64,000 nucleotides of DNA from contig QANU01009275.1 in the NCBI GenBank assembly GCA_003254905.1, forward strand, positions 1 to 64,000. The letters are read 5' to 3'. Under the pieces are notes generated by a model that made no database searches, was not told the origin of the DNA, and saw nothing but the letters and a program-made list of their open reading frames with translations. Positions 46,256-58,560 of the stretch are shown here, in pieces. The position numbers and the translations under genes are program-made. Position 1 is the first letter of the stretch. The number at the start of each line of letters is the position of its first letter. This stretch comes from Nissolia schottii. Lineage: Eukaryota > Streptophyta > Magnoliopsida > Fabales > Fabaceae.

Positions 46256-46432
46256 GTAATCGATTACCATGCTTGTGTAATCGATTACCAACACCTTGAA
46301 TTCAAAATTATTCAAGTTTTGAAGTGTGTAATCGATTACCAACCCGCAGTAATCGATTACCACCTTTTGAAATTTGAAAATATGGCCGTTTGTTGTGTGT
46401 AATCGATTACCACTCTATAGTAATCGATTACA
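46256..46432. repeat. GTAATCGATTAC array, 21+50 bp period
   Basis: Perfect 12-bp palindromes start at 46256, 46277, 46328, 46349, 46399 and 46420 (steps 21, 51, 21, 50, 21). They lie about 90 bp upstream of the TATA-like box. Confidence 0.95.
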
Positions 46433-46519
46433 TGCTCGAATGGGTGTGTTTTTTCATGAAACAATGCATTGTTTTGCATCATATGCTCTGGCATTGGTTC
46501 ATGAACAGGCACCACTGAC

Positions 46520-46527
46520 TATATAAT
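46520..46527 (+). promoter_or_regulatory. Sirevirus-type LTR TATA box
   Basis: TATATAAT, 88 bp after the last palindrome. The minus-oriented copy has its TATATAA near 60427-60433. Confidence 0.6.
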
Positions 46528-47193
46528 GCAGAATTCGTGCAGAACCAAGAACACACTATCAGAACTCCATTCTTTAATTAATTCTTACAATTTTTACATG
46601 TTCTGATCAAAGTTCTGATCAAAACTTTCAAAGTCCTTTTCAATCCAAAACTCAGAAAAGCATTGAGCCATAACTTTCATATCTTTAAGTGCTTTCTATT
46701 CAGGATTATCCTTCCCTGAGTTTAGGATTATTACAAAGCCATTGTATAAAATCTTCTTCAAAAACAATTGGTTGTTGTAAACACCGTGGTTCTCGGTGTG
46801 TATTTTGATCATCACCGTAGTGTTCGGTGAAGGCATTGTGTAACCAGGGTAACGGTTGTGTTCTCTTGTAGTTGTCAGTGTAAGTGCCTCGGGTGTGAGG
46901 TTGTACACAACACAAGATTACATAGTGGAAAAACCCTGCCTCAGAACAGGGGACTGGACGTAGCCTTCGGTTGTTGAAGGTGAATCGGGATAAATTCTCC
47001 TGTGTGATCTTTCTTATCCCTACACTTTTACATTCAGCAATTTACAATTTTTGCTGCATTTAACATTATCAATTATTTGGTTAATTGCTGGGTCTTGTTC
47101 TCAATTTGGGGATTAGGGCTTCACATCTTTCAAAGAAACAAAAATCTGAGAAAAACAAGAGAAACCTAATTCACCCCCTCTTAGGTTGCTATC

Positions 47194-48461
47194 TGTAGTA
47201 GTACCTTCTCATTCCGAGGTACTTGTCACTGAGAACAGGGGGAAAAGTCAGAGAAAGGAACCGAAAGGGAGTAAACAGAATAACAGAAGTAAGTCCAAGT
47301 CCAGATACAAGAATTTGGAGTGTCATTATTGTCACAAAACAGGGCACATACAGAGAAATTGTTTACAATTGAAAAGGGAGAGCAACGATAAGAAAGGGAA
47401 ACAAAAAGAGAAGCATCATGACAATGATGATCGTGTTGCTACTGCTACTTGTGATGATGATCTTATTATTCTCCGTGACCATGATTCAGTTAATCTTGTA
47501 TCAGATGAGAGCATGTGGATAATTGATAGTGGTGCTACACTGCATGTTACACCAAGGAAGGAGTTCTTCACATCTTACACTTCTGGTGATTTTGGAGAGT
47601 TGAAGATGGGTAATGATGGTGTCTAAAGTGGTTGGTATTGATGATGTTTGCTTGCAGGACAACATGGGAGTGCAGTTGTTACTTAGAGGAGTCAAACATG
47701 CTCCAGATGTCCTCTTTAATTTGATCTCGATGCAGATGCTTGATGATGGTGGTTATGGAAATCACTTTGGCTCAAGAAAATGGAAACTCACCAGAGGTAA
47801 CTTAATTGTGGCCAAAGGGGAGAGAATCAGTAAACTGTATTAGACAAAAGCATTGGCTGCTAAAGACAGTCTGAACGCCATGGATATGGAGGCTTTTTTG
47901 TGGCACCAAAGGCTTAGTCATATCAGTGAGAACGGGTTGAATTGTTTAGTTAAAAAGGATGTGCTTCCAGGATTGAAGAGTGCCGAGTTGGAGAAATGTT
48001 CTCATTGCATGGCTGGTAAGCAGACCAGAGTATCCTTCAAGAAGCACCCTCCCTCAAACAAAGCACTTTATTTTGTTACCTTTATTGATGATTGTTCCAG
48101 GAATCTTTGGGTCTATGCTTTGAAGACAAAGGACCAAGTTCTGGAGAAATTCAAAGAATTCCATGTCTTGGTTGAGAGACAGTCAGACAAGAAGCTGAAA
48201 TGCATTCGTACTGACAATGGTGGTGAGTATTGTGGATCGTTTGATGTTTATTGCAAGCAGCACGGTATCAGACAAGAAAAGACTCCTCTTAAAACTCCTC
48301 AGCTGAATGGTTTAGCAGAGAAGATGAACAGGACATTGATTGAAAGAGTTAGATGTATGCTTTCTGAAGCAAAGTTGCCTAAGCATTTCTGGGGTGAGGC
48401 ATTGTACACGGCAGTGCATGTTATTAATCTGAGTCCTACAGTTGCCTTGAATGCTGAGGTG
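47194..48461 (+). pseudogene. Ty1/copia (Tnt1/Tork-like) gag-protease-integrase fragment
   Basis: Broken in several frames. 47194-47626: basic linker, nucleocapsid knuckle CHYCHKTGHIQRNC and protease site MWIIDSGATLHVT, then a two-base loss near 47625. 47613-47843: LLLRGVKHAPDVLFNLISMQ, then TAG where Trp is expected. 47853-48461: pre-integrase WHQRLSHISENGLNCL...CSHCMAGKQTRVSF, then directly YFVTFIDDCS. The stretch that normally holds the first catalytic Asp of the integrase is deleted. The second (RTDNGGEY) and third (NGLAEKMNR) acids are present. The fragment starts at the Sirevirus LTR with GTAGT microhomology and ends at 48461 where element B's LTR begins. Confidence 0.88.
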
Positions 48462-51400
48462 TGAAACACCCTAGCTAACTGTTTACCCGTACGTAGTAAA
48501 CAAAGCTCACTAGGTTGTTGTCTACTTGGTCGGAATACCTTAGTCCATAGTTATCTTTCGAAAATAGTAGTTTAGGAAAATAAGGACCGATTTTAAATTT
48601 TCCACTTACATTGCATAATTATTAACATAGAGCCATGCGTCAGAAAGAACAATATAACAAAACGTGTAACTGTAAGATAATAAAACATCCAATACATATC
48701 CAGGTGGTCCATCAAACAAAGTCACATCATTGTATATACAGTAGGTAAAATATACATCTCATATACATAAGCTAAAGTACTAAATACATAAGTTAACTAC
48801 ATCACATCAAAATACAAGGACTACTGGAATGCTACTCAGTATGTCCTTGGCAAAATGCTAAACAGATATCTCTCTCTAAGCTCAATCAATCATAGCCGCT
48901 CAAGGCTCATCAGGCGGCTCATCTGCATCTTCAAAATAAGACTCATCTTCTGTACCTGAAGTCATAAAACAGTGGGAATGAGAACGGTAGGTTCTCAGTG
49001 GCAATAACTTTAGTTCCTGAGTCTCGTACCAGATTATGTTGGACTTCAGGCCGCTCAGAGATCTCTAGTGAACATACTAAAGTCCCTACCATTTATTATC
49101 TGGCCTATCTGAACGGCTTTATTTGCATTAATATGTGACATGGGAACTACTCTTGCTTACTACATTCTCGTGCTGATTAATATTTCGTGTAAACCGTCTT
49201 GAGCGTGCTCTTGACGGTACGGCATAACAGCAGACTATATACTCAAGTAATCAAACTGTATAATAAATTTTACATAATTATTCAGAGTACATTCAGCATA
49301 ACATAATCATCGGAACATGCATCACATGGTCACCCAATGCAGAAATAACAGAATCAGCAGAATATGTGTAGCATAGTCAGCAGCATAAACATGACAGAAA
49401 TAAACATGCCTAACAGAATGTACATGGTTAACAGAGTGATATAACAGCATAATCGACTATAACAGCATAACAGAATATGTGTTATTCCCACCATAGTAAT
49501 GTCCTCTGTTGACACTAGTATGACGGAATATCCTCGCACCCTCAGTGTAGGCCGACACTGTCTGGACCTTCCTGCGGTGGGCTTCCACTTGCCGTGTGCC
49601 CCCTCGGGACCCCTCGACAGTAGGCGGATATTGTACCCCCACCTAAGCTTGCCCCCTTTCGACAATGCATATGCGTGGTAACCGCACACCTCCAGGTATG
49701 CCATATCGACACCACCTGTGGCGGGCTTCCACATTCAGGATGCCTCGACCTCCTGAAGTGGGATCATAGTGGCTCACGTGATCACGGCCTGTTCAGCATG
49801 TGGCATATAGCCAATTTCAGCATTGGGCATTTGCCCTGTTTCAGCAGCATTGGGCATTGGCCCTTTTTCAGCAGCATTGGTACCTGCAGCATGGCATACT
49901 GGTTCCCTATGGTTCATTTCAACATCTTTACTTACCTCAAAGTTAATTATCATGTCTTTAACTAAGTGTATCACGAATGCATGGAATGCTACAGATATCA
50001 TCACAGATTACATGACATATACATGTGTAGTACATTTCCTTCCTGTATAGCATCTACATTCGTACAATTCAACTAACGATCACAGATACAACATCAAATA
50101 CTAGTCTATGAGCCTCAAGAGGGTGCCATGAGCTTTCTCTAGTCTCAAGCCGCTCAGCGAAAACTGATGTTAGCTCAGCGGTTTGAGCCTTTGCGCTCAG
50201 CGATAAAGGTTGTATCGCTCAACGGTACTGACCTAATCGGTCAGCGGCTGAAACTTTCTCAAATTTTCTCCACCGCCTTACATTAAAAATATCTTTTTAA
50301 CTTTCCACGTGGGCTTCAGCCCGCTCAGCGGCGCCTGAGACTCCGCTCAGTGGCCCCTGTGCGAGAGCTGAAAACCGAATTGCTCTTCTCTTCTATTTTC
50401 TTTCCTTAGCTTCCCATGGCACCTGCTTGAGTTTCACACATAATTCCAACACAATAATCCTATCTAATCCAGGTCACAAGACCCTTCAGAATTGTCTTCC
50501 TAAGCCCTAACATCATTTCTAGCATTTACGTCCATAAACTCAAAATTCACATACATACACATACAAGCACATAACACTTAGTCACCATCAAAGAGGTGAG
50601 GAACTAGAGTTACCCACTTCCTCAAGAACTTGTTGATGCTAGAAGGAAGAGGAAATCAAGCCTTGCTTGCTTGTTTGAAGTCTCCTTGACCTAAGATGAA
50701 ATCCTTGACATAATTAGGGCAAACATGAATTATGGAAGCTTGGCTTTTCACCAAGTGATGAAAACTCACCAACTACTCTTGCTTGTCTTCCTTAGGTGCT
50801 TAAGAATGAAGTATAATGATGGAAAAGATGAACTTGAAGCTTGGTGGCTTGCTTGAAAGCTTCTTTGTCAAGAAAAGAGAAAACCTAGGTTATGGAGTTT
50901 TAGGGTTTTGGACCTTGATGCTCTTGCTTCCACTTGAAGAGAAACTCTTAGCCTTACTACTAGCTTGCCTTCTTGATGTCTTTAGGAAGGAATTATGAAG
51001 ATGGAAAGCAAGAATGATGGTTGAACTTTGGTGGAGCTTAGGTAAGGTTAAGGTTTAGGAACTTAGGAGAAGAAAATGAGCACTTTGGTGTTTTGTGTGT
51101 GTTGGTTTTGGGCAAAGAGGCTGGCCGTGGTCTTCTAGTGGCCCTTGGTCATCCAAAATTCCAATTTTGCCCTTAGTGTGTTTTAGGTTATGTTCGCTCA
51201 TTAATTATTTATGTCCGGACGTCCTAAAAATATTCCGGATATACCGTTGTGACCTATTAATTATCCTTGTTAATATTTAAATCTTAGTTGACATATTCTT
51301 GCATTTAATTTCATATTAATATATTTTACAGACTCCTTTGAGTCGTGAGTAAATTACAATGAAACCCTAATTCCGAACCAAACGTCACCAGAAGCCACGA

Positions 51401-51552
51401 GATCGCAGAATTATTATTTTTAACTAATATTCCAGGAATAAAATCAATATTTGAATTTTATTTTATTTTTATCTCACCATTTCCTTCTTATTATATTTTT
51501 AACTCTTTCCTAGATAGCATTTTAATTGAAGGGAAAAAGTCGGGTTGTTACA
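48462..51552 (-). mobile_element. 3' LTR of element B
   Basis: 3091 bp from TGAAACACCCTAGCTAAC to GGGTTGTTACA. In minus orientation it has a donor-like GTGGGTAACTC near 50612, a CGCTCAGCG array and, near 48890-48960, a short acidic ORF (starting MTSGTEDES) after an acceptor-like TATGACTTCAG. I could not pick out a TATA box. Confidence 0.9.
50151..50352. repeat. CGCTCAGCG array, 22-bp period
   Basis: Copies or close variants start at 50151, 50172, 50194, 50216, 50238, 50322 and 50344. The steps are 21, 22, 22, 22, 84 and 22. Confidence 0.9.
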
Positions 51553-51614
51553 TTCCACCCTCCTTTAAAAAATTTCGTCCTCGAAATTGAAAGATAAAGG
51601 TAAGTCCATACCTC

Positions 51615-51990
51615 TCAAAACGGATAGGCTTTCTTCATATTCGCTTCTAACTCCCATGTCTGCTCTTCTACTTCTCCGTTCGTCCATACTACTCGTACCA
51701 TGGGAACCTCCTTGTTCCTCGTTTGGCGAACCTTATGATCAATGATTCTTTGCGGCGTAAGTGGCAAGGATAAGTCTTCCCTCAATTGTATCTGCTCTGG
51801 CTGAAGTACATGCTCGGGGGATGCATAATACTTACGCAACTGAGATACATGAAAGACATTATGGATATTGGCTAGATTTGGTGGGAGAGCTATATGGTAC
51901 GCTACCGGTCCAATACGATCTAGAATCTAGAACGGTCCAATGAATCGGGGGTTCAACGTCTTGACCTTCAATGACCTCCCAATACCGGTC
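51615..51990 (-). pseudogene. element B integrase C-terminus and chromodomain-like tail
   Basis: VKTLNPRFIGPF is followed by a stop near 51920-51930, then LRKYYASPEHVLQ and the tail RIIDHKVRQTRNKEVPMVRVVW with WELEANMKKAYPF. The pattern of aromatic residues and WELE matches the chromodomain-type tails of Tekay/Del chromoviruses, a call I hold at medium confidence. Confidence 0.75.
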
Positions 51991-52003
51991 GCTGGAGTAA
52001 CCT

Positions 52004-53272
52004 TTAGGAAGACATGATCTCCCTCTTGGAACTCAAGTGGCCTCCTCCGGTTATCTGCATAACTCTTCTGTCGACTTTGCGCCGTGAGCACTCTTTTCGC
52101 AATAACTTCATTAATTCCTCTGTCTCTCGGGTCTCCTCAGGACCTAGACAACGACACTGCCTGCTGTCATTCCAACACAAGGGCGACTGACACTTCCTAC
52201 CATACAATGCTTCGAATGGAGCCATACCAATGCTAGCTTGATAGTTGTTGTTGTAAGCAAACTCCACGAATGACAATATTTCCTCCCAGTTTCCTGGCGT
52301 GTCTAGTGCACAAGCCTGTAGCATATCTTCCAAGGTCTGAATAGTACGCTCGGACTGACCATCAGACTGAGGGTGATATGTAGAACTCAAATGCAACTGC
52401 GACCCATATGCTTTCTGAAAAGCAGTCTAGAATCTAGAAGTAAATCTGGGATCTCGGTCTGAAATGATAGACGAGGGTACTCCATGCAACCTTGCCACCT
52501 CCTTGATATACAGCTGTACAAGCTTCTCCAATGAGTAAGTCATCTTGATTGGGATAAAGTGAGCAGACTTAGTCAGTCTGTCCACAATTACCCAAATGGC
52601 ATTAACTCCAGTCCGGGTGCGTGGTAAACCTGAAACAAAATCCATGGCTATGGCCTCCCACTTCCATTCTGGAACTTCTGGAGGATTTAGCAACCCTGGT
52701 GGTTTCTGCTGCTCGATCTTCACCTTCTGGCAAACCAAGCACTTCTGTACCCAATTCTCAACATCTCTTTTCAATCCTGGCCACCAAAACATATGCTTAA
52801 GGTCATGATACATCTTGGTAGTACCTGGGTGCATCGTGAATTGACTCTTATGAGCCTCCTGCAAAATATCCTCTCGTAAGCTGTCTTCCATAGGCACAAA
52901 GATGCGCCCATCAAATCTCAAGATCCCATTGGTATCTGTAGTCGCCTCTTTGATCTTACCTTCTCCAACGACCTTGCAAAACTTGCACCAAGCATCCTCC
53001 TGACAATTCTTCTGAGCCTCCACTATTCTGTGCTTAAAATCACTACTGACTTGGAGAGGGTATATTGTCAACCGATTAGATTGGCATGCAACCGTCAGAT
53101 TAAGATCACGAAACTCCTCCAATAACTTCGCTTCTTGCACCATCATATGAGCCATCTGCAAAGACTTCCGGCTCAAAGCATCAACCACTACATTGGCCTT
53201 CCCTGGGTGATAATTAAGATTGAAGTCATAATCTTTAAGGAATTCAATCCACCTTCTCTGACGCATATTCAA
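52004..53272 (-). pseudogene. element B integrase (stop in core)
   Basis: 52427-53272 has the RNase H end ([18 protein letters not shown]), zinc-binding [12 protein letters not shown]...CLVCQKVK, first acid in [11 protein letters not shown], second in [13 protein letters not shown], then TAG where Trp is expected (TGG to TAG). 52004-52396 continues with LSSTYHPQSDGQSERTIQ (third acid) and WEEILSFVEFAYNN, and shifts frame near 52100. Confidence 0.88.
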
Positions 53273-53417
53273 CTCCTTCTGATCAAACAGGTACTTCAGA
53301 CTTTTGTGATCTTAATATACCTCAAATCGAACTCCATACAAATAATGTCTCCAGATCTTCAATGCAAACACTACTGTAGCCAACTCTAAATCATGTGTAG
53401 CATAGTTTACCTCATGC
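53273..53417 (-). pseudogene. element B RNase H, distal part
   Basis: It reads [20 protein letters not shown] and, after TAA where Ser is expected, [14 protein letters not shown]. The proximal RNase H part is on the other side of the solo LTR (56808 onward). CATGC at 53413-53417 is the left target duplication. Confidence 0.85.
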
Positions 53418-54260
53418 TGTAAGATCCCGCTTTTACCCCTTAGCAAAGATTTCATAAATTAAATAGGGAAACAATTCCTCGCCTAAGCCTTTGGATTAAA
53501 AGTGCCTGTAGGAATAATTCTGCTCATCTTCTTCAAATTCTAAAGACACTGAAGCAAATCCTTTTTCTCATCCGAGCACAACCGTGGGTCTAGGGTATCT
53601 ATAAAATATACGGTTACGGAGGAAAGTTCACAAATACCTTAGATCAACTCAAATCATTGTCTTCGACTACCCGTACGTGGAATACTGCAACAGCAAGCGA
53701 CCAAACACGATCAAACATAATCACAATTTGGTCCTAAAGAGAAGGAGTAAGTTAAACCATTAGAGATATAAATTCTTGGGTTAAATGTCTGTAGAGTAAA
53801 TTCTGCTTAGTTTCAGGAAATTCTGTTGACACTAGAATGAACCCTTTCTGCCGTCTGAACACAACCGCGCGTCTAAAGTATCCGTAAAAGGTACGTCTAC
53901 AGACGATAATTTATAAATACCTAAATGACCCTAAGATATTACTTAGGAAAAATTAGAGGATCACAAAGACGTGATCAGAATATTTTTAGAACAGCTGTAC
54001 GCGGAGTACTGGGACCGGAAACGCCAAAAACTGATCAAAATGGATCTGCCAGAGCCCCTTAATTCTTGGCCACAAAAGTGGCCAAGAAACAAGAAGAAAT
54101 CACGGTTAGGAGGCTGCCCAAGTGGGGTGAAAGGAGTCAAATGGATGGCTAGTCATTAAATGACTCATGAAAATGACATTTCATGTAAAGACAAAATAAG
54201 GGCATTTTGGGAATTTTGCCCCAAGGGCAAAATTGGAAAGCAAATTTCGTCCAAGAGGTC

Positions 54261-54268
54261 TATAAATA
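54261..54268 (+). promoter_or_regulatory. LTR TATA box
   Basis: TATAAATA in GGTCTATAAATATC in the solo LTR 53418-56807. Confidence 0.6.
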
Positions 54269-55601
54269 TCTCTCAAATCAGAAACTTGGTGCAAAAATTG
54301 GAAAACCTAGCCAAAGCTCTGTCCGATTACACAATCGACTGTTATTCAGTCAAAACAGAGACCCAGACACTTCCTGTACACAACCTAGTTCCTGTTCTTC
54401 AGAAATCCCCTAACCTTAACCCACAAAAGCCCTCATAATCCCTAGAGGAAGCTTGGAGAAATTCAGCCTAAGAAGAACTAAGAAGCATCATCGTTGGAGA
54501 CAAAGCCAAGGAAGCAGCAGAAACCGTCGTCAGACGCGAAAACGTGGGTAAACCGACATAATCACTGTCTATGTGATTTAGGATATATGATGATGGTTGT
54601 GCTATGGTTGTGTTAGAACATGTTAGGTTTTAATTGCTAAGTGATGTTCTTGAATATGACAATTGATTATACTTGTATCTGGAAGTTTCTGCAGATCTGG
54701 ATATTGTTGGAATAATTGTTAGAAATAAGATTGGTTTATGTTGATGAGGATATGAGTATGAAAGTATGTGTTCTTCTAGATGAGATATGATGTTAGGATG
54801 GATTTTATGTGACTTTGGATTTTATATATGTGGTTGATGATTATCTGGATCCGTTGGTGCTGTCTGTGGTTCTGTCTGAATTTAGGACTCCTAAGACAGA
54901 AATAGGCATATGACATGATTTTAAAGGGAACTATATGCTGGGATTTTTATCTTGAAAAACTAATGTTATTTTTGGATTCTACACGAAAAATTGAGTGGGG
55001 ATGTCAAGTTTTATAATTTTTGGAGTCCCCGATGAATTTCTCAGCAGACAGGCAGAAAACGGGATTTTTACGAAAAAGGGAAAATGGGAATTTCACGTGT
55101 TTGGGACTGAAAAACTGGGTTTATTTTCAGAAAATATAGGTTTAAAAATATCAAAAACCTTAAGGGCAAGTCTTGAGTCCATCGGGTTTTTAAGAACAAA
55201 AATTCCAAAGAAAATAAGGCGTTTACGGGGGCAAAATGGTAATTTTGGGAGAAAGGGTAAAATTGGAATTTCGTGATGCTGAGGTCAGAATTTGGGTTTG
55301 TAAACATGATAAATGGTCTTAGGACTATTAAAAACCTTGGGGTAAGGTCTTGGACCTCTCCGGTTTATGATAGATAATTTCTGACAAAAACCAGACGACT
55401 GTTTTGCTAGTCGCTAGATTTACGTTTGTTATATTTAAGAAATGTTTGAGTATGAGATTATGTTTCTTATATGACTGATGTTATGGGTTATGGAGAGTTA
55501 GCAATATTATATGGTTGAGGTTACAAGTTATGGGAGGTTATATGTTATATGATGTGATATATGATGAAGATGATGAGATGAGACATTGAGTTGTAATTGC
55601 T

Positions 55602-55627
55602 ATATATATATATATATATATATATAT
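55602..55627. repeat. AT dinucleotide microsatellite
   Basis: About 13 AT units in the solo LTR. Confidence 0.9.
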
Positions 55628-56812
55628 GATTGCTTAAAGATGATGATGAACTGTGTTTATTATATATATAAACTGTTGCATCAAAGTTCGAACTGTGCAT
55701 ATGATGATGATGATGAGAGAAAACCCCCTCTAAAAGGGCCTAGGCTCGGTTTTTGGGGAAGATCTAAGTCCCGGTCGAGTCCAAGGTCCGACCCCAACGC
55801 CATCCAAGGGTGGTAACCTCGGTCGTGGTTGGCGACAAGTCAGGGTCAAGACCTTTCAGGTGAGGCGCCACCTGGTCACCACGATGCGGGCTGTAAGCGT
55901 GGTTATAGCCGTGTGGCCACCGCTATAAGGGACGAGGGCGAATATGCTTATAAGGCCAGCCTTATAGAGCATACGTATAAGTGGATGCCAGCTGAAGCTT
56001 ATACCAGTTTTCAGAAAATGAGGTTTTTAAGACAGTAGTGTAGCTAGGTGAATTATGTGAACTATGTGACAATATGTGATCTAGAAATTAGACTAGAGAA
56101 CAGATGACATAGATAATGAAAGCATAGGTTCCCCAGTCACCTAGTAACGTAGATAAAGCTGCTCAGGTCTAGTATGGATATTAATAACTAGTAGGACTAT
56201 AGTATACTTGTGACACCTAGAGATCCCTGAGCGGCGGAATCATAATTGAGTATAAAAAGAGTTATGACGATTAAGGTTTCCCACTGAGAACCTTGTGTTC
56301 TCATACCCGCTCCTTTATGGTTCTAGGTGGGCACGACAAGGGTGAAGAAGATGTCAGAGCGGTGCTAGCAATACAAGGGCGGGCAACACTGAAGAAGATG
56401 GACAGAGAAATAGGGAAATCAGAGCTACGATAGAGATATCGCACTAGTCCTTAGTCAGTAGGCTATATATTTGTACTAATATGTAATTGTACGTAACATC
56501 TATGATATTACATGTGTAACTCCTTGTGAATATATGACATGGACCTTTGGTTGCTATGAATGTTGAGTATGCCTAATTCATATTAGTTAAATATGCTACG
56601 TTACCACTTACAATATATATTCTGTGAAGGACCAGGCTCATATTTTATACTATGATACGTATAAAGAAAATTTAAAAGGGTCCATATTTCTGGGTAACTG
56701 TATTTTTAAACTCATAAGCGGGACTAAGTACTATCCCAACCAAAGAGATAACAACCTAGTCGGCAGGTTTGCGACTTAAGCGTAGACTAGCTAGCTAGGG
56801 TGTTTCACATGC

Positions 56813-58104
56813 TGCTTCAACTGTCTCGAGGCATAAGCTATCACTTGACGTCGTTGCATTAGCACACAACCTAGTCCAGCACCTGACGCATCACAGTATA
56901 CCTCAAAAGGTTCCTGGGGATCAGGCAGTACTAGCACTGGAGCTGTGGTCAATCTCTCCTTCAGCTCGCAGAAACTCCTCTCACATTCTGCGGACCAAAT
57001 CATCTTTGCCCCTTTCCTGGTCAGCTTCGTCAATGGCAGAGCAATATGTGAAAATCCCTGAATAAACCTCCGGTAATATCCAGCAAATCTCAGAAAGCTC
57101 CGTAGCTCGGTAACTGAAGTGGGTCTCTCCCAGGTTCTAGCTGCTTCAACCTTACTAGGGTCCACTGATACGCCTTGATCTGAAATCACATGGCCCAAAA
57201 ACTGCACCTTCTTGGCCCAAAACTCACACTTGGAGAGCTTGGCATACAATTGTTTCTCCCTTAGAATCCCCAGTACTATCTGCAAATGTCTAGTGTGCTC
57301 TTTTTCACTCTTGGAGTACACCAGAATGTCATCAATAAAGACAATGACATAATCATCCAGATATTCTCGGAAGATCCTATGCATGTAGTCCATAAAAATC
57401 GCGGGAGCATTCATCAAACCAAAAGACATTACGGTAAACTCATAGTGTCCATACCGGGATCGGAATGCCGTCTTAGCTATATCCTCCTCCCGTACTCTAA
57501 TCTGATGATAGCCAGACCGCAAATCAATCCTTAAGAAGATCTTAGCATCCTTCAGCTGATCCAAAAGATCATCGATCCTAGGCAATGGATACTTGTTCTT
57601 AATTGTCACCTTGTTCAATTGCCTATAATCGACGCACATTCTCATAGTGCCATCTTTCTTCCTCATAAATAACACTGGTGCTCCCCACGGTGATGCACTT
57701 GGCCGTATGAACTGCTTTCCCAACAACTTCTCTAACTGCCTTTTCAATTCTTGCAATTCCAACGGAGACATACGATACGGTGCACTAGAAATAGGTCCAG
57801 CACCAGGCACCAGATCGATAGAAAACTCTACTTCCCGCTTCGGTGGAAATGCCGGAATATCATCAGGAAATACATCTGGGTAATCCCGAACCACAGGAAT
57901 ATCGTTGACTTCCTGCTTTGCAGCTGCCACTTCCGATGATGCAAAGAAAACACAGCCTTGATCTCTTAACTGACAGAAATAGAGAATGGGCAACTCCTCC
58001 TCTGAGGCTACTGAACTGGTAACCATAGAAGGAAAAGTAACCAACTTCCTAGCACAGTCGAGAACCGCCTGATTACCATTCAACCAATCCATCCCTAGTA
58101 TCAC
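56813..58104 (-). pseudogene. element B protease end, reverse transcriptase and proximal RNase H
   Basis: One long open frame: [17 protein letters not shown] (protease end), [70 protein letters not shown], catalytic [15 protein letters not shown] (intact), [29 protein letters not shown], then RNase [16 protein letters not shown]. It ends at the solo LTR. The RT itself keeps all key residues, unlike element A. Confidence 0.92.
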
Positions 58105-58560
58105 ATCCAGACCTACTAGGGGAGACAGATTAAATCAGCCACGAACTCTCTTTCCTGCAGCTGAAATAGACAACGCAGACATACCTGACACATCTTAACT
58201 GGCGGTGCAGTAGGTGTAGATACAGCAAGTGTATACGGCAGTGTCATAGGAGATAACTGTAACTCCTTCACACTATCGTAAGAGATAAAGGAGTGTGACG
58301 CTCTAGAATCATACAAAACAATCAAGGTCTTCCCATAAATAGTACAATTACCCAAAATCAGACCTTCTTTCTCCTTAGCTTCCTCTGCGGCCATAGTGAA
58401 TACTCTTCCCTGACGTAGGGTGTGCGGCGGCGCTACTGGACACTCTCTGACAAAATGGCCTGTCTTGCCACATCTGAAGCAAACTCCCTGACCTGCTAAG
58501 CATTCTCCAGAATGCCCCCTGCCACATTTTGGGCAAGGTGTACGTGGATCTGCTCGCTGC
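58105..58560 (-). pseudogene. element B nucleocapsid knuckle and protease (DSR site, frameshift)
   Basis: After TAG at about 58559-58561 the frame carries CPKCGRGHSGEC and CFRCGKTGHFVREC (C-X2-C-X4-H-X4-C intact), then MAAEEAKEKEGLILGN and the protease site LYDSRASHSFIS, again with Arg for Gly. A lost C in CCCTAG near 58116-58120 shifts the frame before VILGMDWL. Confidence 0.85.

Larger units (their letters stand above)
45956..47200 (+). mobile_element. Sirevirus-type LTR (plus orientation)
   Basis: It starts TGTGAAGAAGACACTTCC and ends in GGTTGCTATCTGTAGT. The LTR at 59748-61181 (minus orientation) matches it end to end with moderate divergence. It has six GTAATCGATTAC palindromes (46256-46432), then TATATAAT at 46520. 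The last bases (TTACA in the other copy) are replaced by AGTACC, so the right end is a broken junction with the copia fragment. Confidence 0.85.
53418..56807 (+). mobile_element. solo LTR inserted in the RNase H region of element B
   Basis: 3390 bp from TGTAAGATCCCGC to CTAGGGTGTTTCA, flanked by CATGC at 53413-53417 and 56808-56812. Plus orientation: TATA box 54261-54268, donor-like GTGGGTAAACC (GT at 54548), acceptor-like TATGGTTCTAG ending at 56326, and an AT microsatellite near 55602-55627. No palindrome array is seen in the slot where related LTRs have one. It carries the sense-strand counterparts of the LTR of element A. Confidence 0.95.
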
